DNA of 52,845 nucleotides from assembly GCA_937889225.1 (NCBI GenBank), contig CALAST010000085.1, forward strand, positions 1 through 52,845. The letters are read 5' to 3'. Each line of letters opens with the position of its first letter. Positions within the stretch are counted from its first letter, which is position 1. The stretch is from an uncultured Lachnobacterium sp. (GTDB lineage Bacteria > Bacillota > Clostridia > Lachnospirales > Lachnospiraceae). Positions 24,958 through 33,957 of the stretch are shown one piece after another. Below the pieces are notes generated by a model, which saw only the letters and a list, made by a program, of their open reading frames with translations, ran no database searches and was not told the origin of the DNA. A program made the position numbers and the translations under genes.

Positions 24958-27048
24958 ATGCTTGTAAATAGTTTAATTTATACAATGGTATTTATGCCAA
25001 TGGCAGGTGCGTTTGTTTCCTATCTGATTGGCAAAAATTCAAAGGCAGGAAGAAATTTTGCGGTAAGCATTATCACAATTCTTGAGTTTGTCTGTGCGTT
25101 CCTGCTTGTATTACAATGTGGTACAAATGAAGGCATGGTAGTGGAACTTCCTTATGTTTGCGGCATGGGACTTTCATTTACGATTGATGGTTTCCGCGTA
25201 CTGTATGCATGGATTGCAGCATTTATGTGGATGATGACAAGTTTATTCTCAACCGAATATTTTGCTCACTACAAAAATCGCAATCGCTATTATTTCTTTT
25301 TATTGCTTACATTAGGTGCGACAGAGGCAATTTTCCTCTCCGCAGACTTATATACGACATTTATTTTCTTTGAAATTATGTCTATTTCCTCTTATGTATG
25401 GGTAGCACAAGATGAAAAGAAACCGAGTATGCGTGCAGCAGAGACCTATTTAGCAGTAGCCATTATTGGCGGTTTGGTAATGTTGATGGGGCTGTTTCTT
25501 CTATATAAAGAGGCAGGAACTTTGGTCATCAGCGAACTTCATACAGCAAGTCAGGGAAAACAGGTATATCCTGCTGCACTTTGTCTGTTGGTTGGCTTTG
25601 GAGCAAAAGCCGGAGCATTTCCGCTTCATATTTGGCTTCCAAAAGCACATCCGGTTGCACCGGCACCGGCATCTGCACTTCTTTCCGGTATTTTAACAAA
25701 AACCGGTATTTTTGGAATTTTAGTCATCAGTTGTCAGATTTTACTGCATGACATCTTATGGGGAGCATTTATGCTTATAATAGGTGTGATAACGATGTTT
25801 GCCGGAGCAGTTTTAGCCGTATTTTCGATTGACTTTAAACGTACACTTGCATGTTCCTCTGTTTCCCAGATTGGATTTATTTTAGTTGGAATTGGTATGC
25901 AGGGACTTTTGGCACACGAAAATGCGTTAGCCGTAAGGGGAACATTTTTACACATGGTAAATCATTCCTTATTTAAACTTGTGTTATTTATGGTAGCAGG
26001 TGTGATTTATATGAATGTGCATAAATTGGATTTGAATGATATTCGCGGATTTGGCAAAAAGAAACCACTTTTGGCAGGAATTTATCTGATGGGAGCACTT
26101 GGAATTGGAGGTGTTCCGCTTTGGAGTGGATATGTAAGTAAGACGTTGCTTCATGAAAGCATTGTGGAATATATCCATGGTTTAGAACATGGTGAATTTA
26201 TTTCTCATCTCTTTACAGCTGATGCAATGCGTGTGATTGAGTGGATTTTCTTAATTAGTGGTGGACTTACCATTGCCTATATGTGCAAGTTATTTATCGC
26301 TGTCTTTTTAGAAAAAAATAATGATGAAAAGATACAAAAAGCCTACGATGCAAAAACAGATTATATGAACCTGCAAAGCAAATTTGCGGTAGGTACAACA
26401 TCCGTGTTATTCCTTATTTTTGGAGCAGTTCCAAACTTTACAATGGATAAACTGGCAGATATGGCACAGGGATTTATGGGGCTGGAACATAATGCACATG
26501 CTGTTCATTATTTTACTTGGACCAATTTAAAAGGCAGTTTGATTTCGATTGCAATTGGAGCATTAGTATATTTAGTTGTAGTTCGTAAATTCCTTATGGA
26601 AAAACAAAAAGATGGCAAAGTGATTTATGTCAATCGTTGGCCACAGAAGCTGGATTTAGAAGATTCTTTGTATCGTCCGATTTTACTGAAATTACTTCCA
26701 AGTATTTTTGGAACATTGTGTGGTATCTTGGATATTGCGACAGATGCGATAGTTGTATTATTGCGAAAAACGGTATATAAAGACAGTAAGCCGGAAGGCG
26801 AACTGGAAGAAGGCAATGAAGTAACGCATGCATTTGGTGTTATATTTAATAAAACAGAGCATTTGTTAAATCACACCATTTGGAGAGAGCATCCGCATGA
26901 AGATGATTTTGAGCATCGATTTGCACTTCTTTATTCCGGATTTAAGGAAAATGTGAGTATGATAGGTCGAAGCCTTTCTTATGGATTAATTTTATTCTCA
27001 TTGGGACTTTGTGGTGTATTAATTTATCTTTTGATGACAGCATTGTAA
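24958..27048 (+). CDS. Large antiporter-like subunit (NuoL/MrpA N-terminal type), fourth of four
   Basis: The 696-residue protein is the longest of the set. It has about 14 core helices with the helix-5 glutamate in FIFFEIMSISSYVW, the helix-7 lysine in GFGAKAGAFPLHIWLPKAHP followed by VAPAPASALLSG, and the lysine in ILTKTGIFGI. After the core (about residue 500) there is an extra region with two or three more hydrophobic segments, reminiscent of the NuoL lateral helix or an MrpA extension. The DUF4040 and MbhE parts of MrpA are encoded separately upstream. It is the last gene, closed by a strong terminator. The ribosome site GAAAGGAG precedes ATG 24958. Confidence 0.85.
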   Translation: MLVNSLIYTMVFMPMAGAFVSYLIGKNSKAGRNFAVSIITILEFVCAFLLVLQCGTNEGMVVELPYVCGMGLSFTIDGFRVLYAWIAAFMWMMTSLFSTEYFAHYKNRNRYYFFLLLTLGATEAIFLSADLYTTFIFFEIMSISSYVWVAQDEKKPSMRAAETYLAVAIIGGLVMLMGLFLLYKEAGTLVISELHTASQGKQVYPAALCLLVGFGAKAGAFPLHIWLPKAHPVAPAPASALLSGILTKTGIFGILVISCQILLHDILWGAFMLIIGVITMFAGAVLAVFSIDFKRTLACSSVSQIGFILVGIGMQGLLAHENALAVRGTFLHMVNHSLFKLVLFMVAGVIYMNVHKLDLNDIRGFGKKKPLLAGIYLMGALGIGGVPLWSGYVSKTLLHESIVEYIHGLEHGEFISHLFTADAMRVIEWIFLISGGLTIAYMCKLFIAVFLEKNNDEKIQKAYDAKTDYMNLQSKFAVGTTSVLFLIFGAVPNFTMDKLADMAQGFMGLEHNAHAVHYFTWTNLKGSLISIAIGALVYLVVVRKFLMEKQKDGKVIYVNRWPQKLDLEDSLYRPILLKLLPSIFGTLCGILDIATDAIVVLLRKTVYKDSKPEGELEEGNEVTHAFGVIFNKTEHLLNHTIWREHPHEDDFEHRFALLYSGFKENVSMIGRSLSYGLILFSLGLCGVLIYLLMTAL

Positions 27049-27101
27049 ATGATACACGGATAAATTTTAAGTCTTCAGAGTTCTTAATAAAATATAAGTG
27101 T

Positions 27102-27146
27102 ATTGGGTATCAAAAAAGCATGTTGCTTCAGATACCCAATTTTATT
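27102..27146 (+). terminator. Terminator of the antiporter operon
   Basis: ATTGGGTATC (27102-27111) pairs with GATACCCAAT (27131-27140). An inner AAGCA-TGT-TGCTT stem extends it and TTTTATTT follows. Confidence 0.85.
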
Positions 27147-27294
27147 TCAAAAATAAGAAAAAGACAAAGAAATCTCAGATAAGCTGTTGTGGTATACGCA
27201 ATATTTTTTATAATATATTAGCCTTACTTATAATATTATGTAGAAATTAAGGGAAGAAAATTAATTATTAGATACTGTTTTTCTTTTGGAGTTG

Positions 27295-27303
27295 TGTTAT
27301 AAT
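27295..27303 (+). promoter_or_regulatory. Extended -10 promoter before the purine permease gene
   Basis: TGTTATAAT contains a TG-n extension and a perfect TATAAT at 27298-27303. No good -35 box is seen 17 bases upstream. The predicted transcript would start just before repeat copy 3, so the repeat would form the 5' leader. Confidence 0.45.
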
Positions 27304-27320
27304 GCAAAAGTTGCATAATT

Positions 27321-27392
27321 TAACCGAATCGTTGCGATAGCAGCTATTCGGTTATAAGTAAGTAGTGGAAGCAGATTGCGAATATCCGCTTG
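27321..27392 (+). repeat. Dispersed two-hairpin repeat, copy 3
   Basis: AACCGAAT (27322-27329) pairs with ATTCGGTT (27345-27352), then a spacer TATAAGTAAGTAGTGGA, then AAGCAGAT-TGCGAAT-ATCCGCTT. It sits in the likely 5' leader of the permease mRNA, just ahead of the ribosome site. Confidence 0.75.
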
Positions 27393-27422
27393 CCCTATAG
27401 AAAAAATAAGAGAGGAGAAATT

Positions 27423-28781
27423 ATGTTAGAAAGAGTATTTCATTTAAAAGAAAATAACACTAACGTAAAAACCGAAGTCATTGGCGGGATTACCACATTT
27501 ATGACAATGGCTTACATTTTAGCAGTAAATCCACAGATTTTATCCGCATCCGGAATGGATTCGCAAGCCATTTTGATGGCAACAGCCATTGCTGCATTTA
27601 TTGGAACACTTGTTATGGCATTTATGGCAAATTATCCATTTGCATTAGCTCCGGGTCTTGGACTAAATGCATATTTTGCTTATACCGTTTGTGGAACGAT
27701 GGGGTATAGCTGGCAGTTTGCATTGCTTGCTGTATTTGTGGAAGGATTAGTGTTTATTGCACTCTCCGTTACAAATGTTCGTGAAGCTATCTTCAATGCG
27801 ATTCCATTGCAGCTTAAGAAAGGTGTTTCTGTAGGTATCGGCTTATTTATTGCATTTATTGGTTTGCAGAATGCCAAATTGGTGGTAGATGGTTCTACAT
27901 TAGTTACGGTAGTAGACTTTACAGAAAACTTTAGTACAATAGGTATCGGTGCATTGCTTGCATTAATTGGTCTGTTTATTATTTCAATTCTTTCCATTAA
28001 AAATGTAAAAGGTGCAATTTTAATTGGCATTGTTGCGACATGGGTACTTGGTATGATTTGTGAAGCAATGGGTATCTATACCGTAGACGTAGAAAACGGA
28101 TTTTACTCGCTATTCCCGGCATGGTCGGAATTTAATCTTGGTGCTATCGGTCACACATTCGGACAATGTTTTAGCTCGGAAGCATTAGCGAATTTTAATT
28201 TCATGGATTTTTGCGTAATTATTTTTGCATTCTTATTTGTAGACATGTTTGACACACTTGGAACAGTAATCGGTGTGGCAAATAAAGCAAATATGCTGGA
28301 TGAAAATGGAAGACTTCCAAAAATCAGAGAAGTATTATTTGCAGATGCCATTGCAACTTCTGCAGGTGCGGTGCTTGGAACATCTACAACTACAACATTC
28401 GTAGAAAGTTCTGCAGGTGTATCCGAAGGTGCAAGAACAGGACTTGCTTCTGTAGTAACCGGAATTTTATTTTTACTTTCTATTTTCCTTTCACCGGTAT
28501 TCTGTGCAATTCCGGGATTTGCAACAGCTCCGGGGCTTATTTATGTAGGATTTTTGATGATTACAGCCGTAGTGGACATTGACTTTGATGATATGACAGA
28601 AGCGATTCCGGCATACCTTTGCTTAATCGGAATGCCTTTGTTTTACAGCATCTCTGAAGGTATTGCACTTGGTGTTATTTCTTATGTTATTATTAATACT
28701 GTTTGTGGAAAAACAAAGAAAATTACACCGCTTATGTATGTGCTTGCGGTATTGTTTGTACTCAAATATATTTTCTTATAA
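27423..28781 (+). CDS. NCS2-family purine (guanine/hypoxanthine-type) permease
   Basis: From ATG 27423 the protein is 452 residues with about 12-13 membrane helices. The family patterns are EVIGGITTFMTMAYILAVNP near the N-terminus, FALAPGLGLNAYFAYTVCG, GIGLFIAFIGLQNA and DMFDTLGTVIGVANKANM, followed by GTSTTTTFVESSAGVSEGART. These belong to the AzgA/PbuG branch that imports guanine, hypoxanthine or adenine by proton symport. The upstream ATG at 27390 lies in the repeat flank and has no ribosome site, whereas AGAGGAGA (27411-27418) precedes ATG 27423. I looked for a purine riboswitch upstream and found none. The exact purine is unknown. Confidence 0.85.
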   Translation: MLERVFHLKENNTNVKTEVIGGITTFMTMAYILAVNPQILSASGMDSQAILMATAIAAFIGTLVMAFMANYPFALAPGLGLNAYFAYTVCGTMGYSWQFALLAVFVEGLVFIALSVTNVREAIFNAIPLQLKKGVSVGIGLFIAFIGLQNAKLVVDGSTLVTVVDFTENFSTIGIGALLALIGLFIISILSIKNVKGAILIGIVATWVLGMICEAMGIYTVDVENGFYSLFPAWSEFNLGAIGHTFGQCFSSEALANFNFMDFCVIIFAFLFVDMFDTLGTVIGVANKANMLDENGRLPKIREVLFADAIATSAGAVLGTSTTTTFVESSAGVSEGARTGLASVVTGILFLLSIFLSPVFCAIPGFATAPGLIYVGFLMITAVVDIDFDDMTEAIPAYLCLIGMPLFYSISEGIALGVISYVIINTVCGKTKKITPLMYVLAVLFVLKYIFL

Positions 28782-28783
28782 TT

Positions 28784-28855
28784 TAAACGAATAGCTACGT
28801 TAGTAGCTATTCGTTTATGAGCAAGTAGCGAAAGCGGATTGCGAATATCCGCTTG
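28784..28855 (+). repeat. Dispersed two-hairpin repeat, copy 4 (best-preserved)
   Basis: AAACGAATAGCT pairs with AGCTATTCGTTT around an 8-base loop, followed by ATGAGCAAGTAGCGA and then AAGCGGAT-TGCGAAT-ATCCGCTT. It starts 3 bases after the permease stop, so it may serve as its 3' end. Read in the other direction it encodes the last residues and stop of an ankyrin-gene fragment. Confidence 0.85.
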
Positions 28856-29226
28856 ACTGCATCTTCATCATAACCATATTCTTCTATTAGTTTATCTAAT
28901 GTATCGAATGCAGTATCTCCACCATATAATTTACGTTCATATTCTTCTCGTTCTCGTTTTTCTATATCTTCTTGTATAAGAAATTCAGTTCGTGCTCTGC
29001 TTTCAAATGATTCCACATATTTTTGGAAAAGTTTTTTAGGGTCATTTCCTTCTTTGTCTGTAATGGTTTCACCTGCTCCTAATTCAAGCATATAATTGTA
29101 AAAATCTATAATATCTATGGAAACAATATGTTTCTTAGACAATATAAATGTTAGTAATGGTGTCATTCCATATTTATTTTTATGATTTATAGAAACTCCA
29201 TGTTCAACTAATATTTTAAATTGTTT
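28807..29226 (-). pseudogene. Fragment of an ankyrin-repeat protein gene
   Basis: An open frame of about 140 codons runs from just after an in-frame TAA (29229-29227) to 28807. Its first part reads FKILVEHGVSINHKNKYGMT followed by PLLTFILS, a clear ankyrin unit, and the rest is a charged helical tail. There is no start codon or ribosome site upstream of the ankyrin motif, so the N-terminal part is lost. ATG 29166, the first in-frame start, would split the repeat. The C-terminal residues (VKRIFAIRFRYLLINE) are encoded by the dispersed repeat, so the natural 3' end is also gone or replaced. It is probably a decayed gene. A short translated product cannot be excluded. Confidence 0.55.
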
Positions 29227-29347
29227 TTACATAAATAGTATCAATAAAATAAAAATGGACAAAATGTATTATTTGATATAAAATTAAGAGAATAAAATCT
29301 AAAAAACGTAGTTTAAAATTTAAAAATATATAATTTTAGGAGAAAAT

Positions 29348-30802
29348 ATGGAAAGTAAATGTTTGGTAAGAATCATGAAAACTACTATTTGCAATTTCAA
29401 AAATGTCAATTTTGGAGAAGTGAAGTATCGAAATTATGGTTGTATTGAAAAAACTGCATCGATAGAACATGCAGATATTGTGGGAGTTTACGGACAAAAT
29501 GGTTCAGGGAAGACTGCATTAGTAGAAGCAATGGATATTTTAAAATATATTTTATCAGGCATGGAAATTCCATATAGCATTTATGAGGGAATTCTGTCAA
29601 AAGAATTACCAGTTTGTATTTCAACGGTATTTTTTATTGAAAAAGATGGTGATAAGTATAAAGTACAATATGATGCATATATCAGAGCCGATGATGAAAA
29701 AGAGAAAATTGAAGTATACAAAGAAAAGATAACATATTGGCTACGTGGTACTTCATGGAAAGCAGAACGAGACATAGAATTTGTAAATCCTTATTATGAA
29801 ACAGATGATATTATGGAGCAACGTATTTTAACCGTTATTTCCAAAAATATAAATAAATTAAACGAAATAGAGTTTTTACATTCTATGCAGAATTTAGCTA
29901 TTTATTGTTCACAAAGAAATATATCCGTATTTTTTAATCAGCAAGTATTAAAAAGTTTAAGTAATACTAAGGGAGAAGAAGCACAAAACCTATATCATGT
30001 GTTAAGTGCATTGTATCATTTTGCAAATATGGACTTACATGTTATTAAGGTAAGTCAGTTAGGCGATATTAATAAAAATAAAGTAATACCATTAAATGTA
30101 CATTATGAAACAGAAACTTCGATAATGCAAGGCTGTTTACCATTATTTATAAACGGTCAAGGGGAATTGCCGGAATCGTTATTTGATTTGTCTTTAGCAA
30201 TGATGAATGCCATTAATATTGCAATTCGTTCCATTATTCCAAATCTTCAGATTGATATGGAAAGAAAGCTGATAATCGAAAAAGAAGATGGGAAAAGATA
30301 TGTACAGGTAGAAGTATATTCCAATCGAAATGGAAAACGATTTTTAATCAGATATGAGTCAGAGGGTATTAAGCGAATTATTTCTATATTGAATTACTTG
30401 ATTTCCGTGTATAATCATGCAAGTGTATGTTTAGTCGTAGATGAAATGGATTCCGGTATTTTTGAATATTTACTTGGAGAATTATTAGGAATGATGCATG
30501 AGGAAATGAAAGGACAACTCATTTTTACTTCCCATAATTTACGTGTATTAGAAAAGTTTGATACAAAAAATATTATATGTTCTACAACAAATCCAAATAA
30601 TCGTTATATTCGATTATCCGGGATAGGAAATAATAATAATAAGAGAGATTTTTATATACGTGCCATTACAGTTGGAGGACAAAAAGAAGAATTGTATGAA
30701 GAAGATGATCTTATTTCAATGGGATATGCTTTCCGAAAGGCAGGGCGTGTTCATAACGATATAGAAATTCCTTTTTCTAATGAATTGGAAAAAAACTTAT
30801 AA
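29348..30802 (+). CDS. AAA/ABC-type (OLD-like) ATPase of an ATPase-TOPRIM pair
   Basis: The 484-residue protein has Walker A GVYGQNGSGKTALVEAM near residues 45-60, as in AAA15/21 SMC-head-like ATPases. A C-terminal Walker B VCLVVDEMDSGIFEYLL lies near 370, followed by a switch histidine in LIFTSHNLRVLEKF near 395. There is no coiled coil of SMC length. ATP-binding proteins of this shape pair with TOPRIM proteins in defence modules such as PARIS (AriA/AriB), AbiL and OLD/Gabija-like systems. The next gene, 19 bases downstream, is such a TOPRIM protein. AGGAG at 29339-29343 supports ATG 29348. A defence role is inferred from architecture; I cannot name the family. Confidence 0.7.
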   Translation: MESKCLVRIMKTTICNFKNVNFGEVKYRNYGCIEKTASIEHADIVGVYGQNGSGKTALVEAMDILKYILSGMEIPYSIYEGILSKELPVCISTVFFIEKDGDKYKVQYDAYIRADDEKEKIEVYKEKITYWLRGTSWKAERDIEFVNPYYETDDIMEQRILTVISKNINKLNEIEFLHSMQNLAIYCSQRNISVFFNQQVLKSLSNTKGEEAQNLYHVLSALYHFANMDLHVIKVSQLGDINKNKVIPLNVHYETETSIMQGCLPLFINGQGELPESLFDLSLAMMNAINIAIRSIIPNLQIDMERKLIIEKEDGKRYVQVEVYSNRNGKRFLIRYESEGIKRIISILNYLISVYNHASVCLVVDEMDSGIFEYLLGELLGMMHEEMKGQLIFTSHNLRVLEKFDTKNIICSTTNPNNRYIRLSGIGNNNNKRDFYIRAITVGGQKEELYEEDDLISMGYAFRKAGRVHNDIEIPFSNELEKNL

Positions 30803-30821
30803 AATAATAGGAGAAATACAG

Positions 30822-31529
30822 ATGGGTACAGCTAGAAAAACCGTATTGTTTATTGTAGAGGGAAGTTCCGATAAAGCGGCTTTGGAGAAGATATTTAAAG
30901 CAATATATAAAAAGAATAAAAATATTGACTTTCGATTTGCTCATGGAGATATTTCCAGTGATGAAAATGTAACAGTAGAAAATGTTTGTGATAAAATCTA
31001 TCGTATTGTAGATGAGTTTATGAAAGACCGTAAATTGAAAAAGTCAGATATATGGCAGATTGTTCAAATTTTTGATACAGATGGAGCGTATATACCGGAG
31101 TATGCAATTTTATGGGGAGATACATCAAAATTTGTATATACATTAACAAATATAACATGTAGAGATATTAATAAGGTAAAGGAAAGAAATAAGCGGAAGA
31201 AAGAAATTATGGATTTTTTACTTGCACAGGATAAAATCAAATCTTTACCATATGAAATCTATTTTATGTCCTGTAATTTAGACCATGCACTTTATAATAA
31301 GCAAAATTTAGAGGATGATAAAAAACAAGGATATGCAGATGCATTTTATGAAAAGTTTATTGGAAAAGAAATAAAATTTATTGATTTTTTACAAACAGAT
31401 GTAGTAAATGGAACACCAAATTCTTATTTGGGTTCATGGAGGTACATAAAAGAAGAATTGCATTCTTTGGAACGTCATACAAATTTGCATGTATATTTTA
31501 TAAAAAATCCTTTACCGCAAGGATTTTAA
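30822..31529 (+). CDS. TOPRIM-type protein paired with the upstream ATPase
   Basis: From ATG 30822 the protein is 235 residues. The N-terminal strand and glutamate motif TVLFIVEGSSDKAALEKIF, an acidic motif VQIFDTDGAYI near residue 82, and a third conserved-looking YFMSCNLDHALYN (near 150) match the TOPRIM/RloB/AriB layout (E, DxD, then a buried NxxH/E position). The upstream ATG at 30780 overlaps the ATPase gene and lacks a ribosome site, whereas AGGAGA sits about 7 bases before ATG 30822. Paired ATPase-TOPRIM proteins usually act as nucleases released or activated by the ATPase on infection. I infer that role here without direct evidence. No terminator is obvious after it. Confidence 0.6.
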   Translation: MGTARKTVLFIVEGSSDKAALEKIFKAIYKKNKNIDFRFAHGDISSDENVTVENVCDKIYRIVDEFMKDRKLKKSDIWQIVQIFDTDGAYIPEYAILWGDTSKFVYTLTNITCRDINKVKERNKRKKEIMDFLLAQDKIKSLPYEIYFMSCNLDHALYNKQNLEDDKKQGYADAFYEKFIGKEIKFIDFLQTDVVNGTPNSYLGSWRYIKEELHSLERHTNLHVYFIKNPLPQGF

Positions 31530-31586
31530 GGAATATAAAGTGGATATGGAATAAATTTATTAAAAAAGTCTGAAATATTTTTTTGA

Positions 31587-31615
31587 TTTACAACAAAACA
31601 AATCTCGTGTAAAAT
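31587..31615 (+). promoter_or_regulatory. Promoter of the 5'-nucleotidase gene
   Basis: TTTACA (31587-31592) and TAAAAT (31610-31615) are spaced by exactly 17 bases, each one base off consensus. Confidence 0.55.
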
Positions 31616-31655
31616 GAATAGATATGATTAAAGTGAAAAATACGACATTTGTACT

Positions 31656-31690
31656 GTCAAGCGGACATTCGCATTTGTTACTTATTAATA
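31656..31690 (-). repeat. Partial, decayed copy 5 of the dispersed repeat
   Basis: CAAGCGGACATTCGCA followed by TTTGTTACTTATTAATAA resembles the inverted hairpin-2 half and spacer of the repeat, but the closing arm is missing. It lies in the likely 5' leader of the nucleotidase mRNA. Confidence 0.5.
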
Positions 31691-31728
31691 ATCAATAACA
31701 CATAAAAGATTAGGAAAGGACAAAACAT

Positions 31729-33702
31729 ATGAAAAAACGAATCAAAGCAATCGTATTTGCAATTGCGTTACTGCTCTCAATAACAGTAATACAAGTTTCT
31801 GCATATGCGGATACGCAATCAGAAACAAATGCAAAAACCGTTGATGTTATGTTTTTACACGACACGCATTCTCATTTGAATGCATTTGCGACTGTAGAAG
31901 ATGGCAAATCGCAAGTGTTGGGAGGCTTTTCACGAATCAAAACCCTAATTAATGAGCAAAAATCCAAAAATCCCGACACACTTCTATTAGATGCAGGCGA
32001 TTTTTCCATGGGGACGTTGATACAGGTTATTTATGAAACCGAAGCCTCCGAGCTTCGCATGTTAGGCGAGCTTGACATGGATGCCACAACACTTGGCAAC
32101 CACGAATTTGACTACAAAGCCGAGGGTCTTGCCAATATGCTAAACACCGCCTCCGCAAGTGGTGATACGCTTCCACAGATGTTAGTCTGCAATGTGGATT
32201 GGGAAACCATGATGGAAGAAGACGTGACCGAAGAACAGCAGCTTCTTTGGGAAGCATTCGATAACTATGGTGTAAAAGATTACATGATGGTAGAGAAAAA
32301 TGGTGTAAATATTGCAGTTATTGGTGTATTTGGAATTGATGCACTTGCATGTGTTCCAAATTGTCCATTAGAGTTTGAAGACCCTGTGGAAGCCGTACAG
32401 GAAACTGTAGCAGAAATTAAAGAGAATGAAAACGCAGATATGATTGTTTGCATTTCTCACAGCGGAACATGGGACAAAGAAAGCAAATCCGAAGACGAAA
32501 TTTTAGCAAAAGAAGTGCCGGAATTGGATTTGATTATTAGTGGGCATACTCATACAAAACTCGATGAACCGATTGTGCATGGCGATACATATGTTGTTTC
32601 CGCAGCAGAATACGGAAAATATTTAGGAAATCTCTCCATGACACAAAAATCGGACGGAAGATGGAATATGGATTCTTATGAACTGATAACCGTAGACGAA
32701 TCCATTCCGCAAAATGAAGCCACACAAAAACGAGTAGATGCGTTTATGTCCCAAGTCAATGATGCATATTTACAGCAATTTGGTTATACTTATGATGAAG
32801 TAATCTGTACAAACGAAGTAGAATTTTCAACAGCCGGTGATGTGGGAGAGTTACATACCGAATTGAATTTAGGAAGCATTATTGCAGATGCCTATGTTCA
32901 TGCAGTAGAACATTTGTTTGATTTTGACGGACATGAAGTAGATGTAGCAGTCGTACCGGCAGGAACAGTTCGTGATACGTATGCACTTGGCGAGATTACA
33001 CCGGAAAAAATATTCAACTCTTTTTCACTTGGAATCGGAGAAGATGGCATTCCAGGCTATCCGCTGATTAGTGTATATCTCACAGGGAAAGAATTAAAAA
33101 CAGTAGCAGAAATTGATGCAAGTATTTCCGACCTTATGACAACTGCAAGATTATATACAAACGGTTTACATTGGCATTATAATCCAAATCGTATGTTATT
33201 GAATCGAGTAACGGATGTTTATATTGATAATGGTGTAGATGAGCGTGTAGAATTAGAAGATGATAAACTATATCGTGTGGTAACGGATTTTTATTCTTCA
33301 CAGATGTTAGGCGGTGTAACAGACTTATCCTACGGATTATTATCTATCATTCCGAAAAATGCAGATGGAACACCGATTACGGACTATACCGATGCCGTGA
33401 TTATGACACAAGGCAGAGAATTAAAAGCATGGGTCGCAATTGCACGATATATGGAATCTTTTGAAGATACCGACGGAGATGCTATCGGAAACATTCCAAC
33501 CACTTACGCAAAACCGGAAGGCAGAAAAGTGGTAGAAGACAGTAAAAATATCTTCGAATTATTAAAGAATCCAAACAAGTTTTTCTTTATGATTATTGGG
33601 GTAGTAGTTGTTGTACTTGCATTAGTGGGCATTATTGTAAATGTGATTAGAAAATTAATTGTGAAGCGTAAGTCAGTTAATCATAGGAATCATAGAAAAT
33701 AA
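31729..33702 (+). CDS. Membrane-anchored 5'-nucleotidase / 2',3'-cyclic phosphodiesterase-type metallophosphatase
   Basis: The 657-residue protein has a signal peptide (about 1-27), a calcineurin-like metallophosphatase domain with FLHDTHSHL (D45, H47), LLDAGDFSMG, GNHEFD (G123-D128), ISHSGTWD and SGHTHTKLD (G272-H275), then a 5'-nucleotidase C-terminal domain (about 350-560). It ends in a membrane helix (FFFMIIGVVVVVLALVGIIV, about 617-640) and a basic tail, so it stays on the outer face of the membrane. It should dephosphorylate extracellular nucleotides for salvage, which fits the purine permease upstream. All metal ligands are present. A patch at about 32030-32240 is unusually GC-rich (33 of 60 at 32041-32100 against 18 of 60 at 32281-32340). 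Confidence 0.9.
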   Translation: MKKRIKAIVFAIALLLSITVIQVSAYADTQSETNAKTVDVMFLHDTHSHLNAFATVEDGKSQVLGGFSRIKTLINEQKSKNPDTLLLDAGDFSMGTLIQVIYETEASELRMLGELDMDATTLGNHEFDYKAEGLANMLNTASASGDTLPQMLVCNVDWETMMEEDVTEEQQLLWEAFDNYGVKDYMMVEKNGVNIAVIGVFGIDALACVPNCPLEFEDPVEAVQETVAEIKENENADMIVCISHSGTWDKESKSEDEILAKEVPELDLIISGHTHTKLDEPIVHGDTYVVSAAEYGKYLGNLSMTQKSDGRWNMDSYELITVDESIPQNEATQKRVDAFMSQVNDAYLQQFGYTYDEVICTNEVEFSTAGDVGELHTELNLGSIIADAYVHAVEHLFDFDGHEVDVAVVPAGTVRDTYALGEITPEKIFNSFSLGIGEDGIPGYPLISVYLTGKELKTVAEIDASISDLMTTARLYTNGLHWHYNPNRMLLNRVTDVYIDNGVDERVELEDDKLYRVVTDFYSSQMLGGVTDLSYGLLSIIPKNADGTPITDYTDAVIMTQGRELKAWVAIARYMESFEDTDGDAIGNIPTTYAKPEGRKVVEDSKNIFELLKNPNKFFFMIIGVVVVVLALVGIIVNVIRKLIVKRKSVNHRNHRK

Positions 33703-33957
33703 TATTTTTAAAAGTATAAATGAATGGAAAAATAGATGTATTTCATTTGTTTTGTGCAATTTCAGTATTTGCTTAATTATAGTTAAAAAATAAATTAACC
33801 GAAAGTACGATAATATTTATTTCGATTAAGCGGAAGTTTAAAGTGTTATGGTATGAATGGTGTGTAAAATAGCAAGATATAAGTATTTAGCTTGTTATCA
33901 TAATATAAAATGAAAATGTTCAGATAAATATGAACATATTTAGGAGGTTACAGGAGA

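Noticed and set aside
23473..27048. Complex I or Mbh hydrogenase operon
   Set aside because: No hydrogenase large or small subunit, ferredoxin-like or NADH-binding subunit gene lies in the operon, which ends in a terminator after the fourth antiporter-like subunit.
27049..27422. Purine riboswitch upstream of the NCS2 permease
   Set aside because: The conserved aptamer core and its two kissing loops could not be found; only a terminator, an extended -10 box and the dispersed repeat are present.
29348..31529. Gabija or retron system at the ATPase-TOPRIM pair
   Set aside because: Gabija fuses ATPase and TOPRIM in one protein and is paired with a UvrD-like helicase; here the two domains are separate and no helicase or reverse transcriptase is encoded.
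33703..33957. T-box leader before trpS
   Set aside because: There is no T-box consensus (AGGGTGGNACCGCG-like) and no specifier or antiterminator stem, only a short TGTTCA/TGAACA hairpin.
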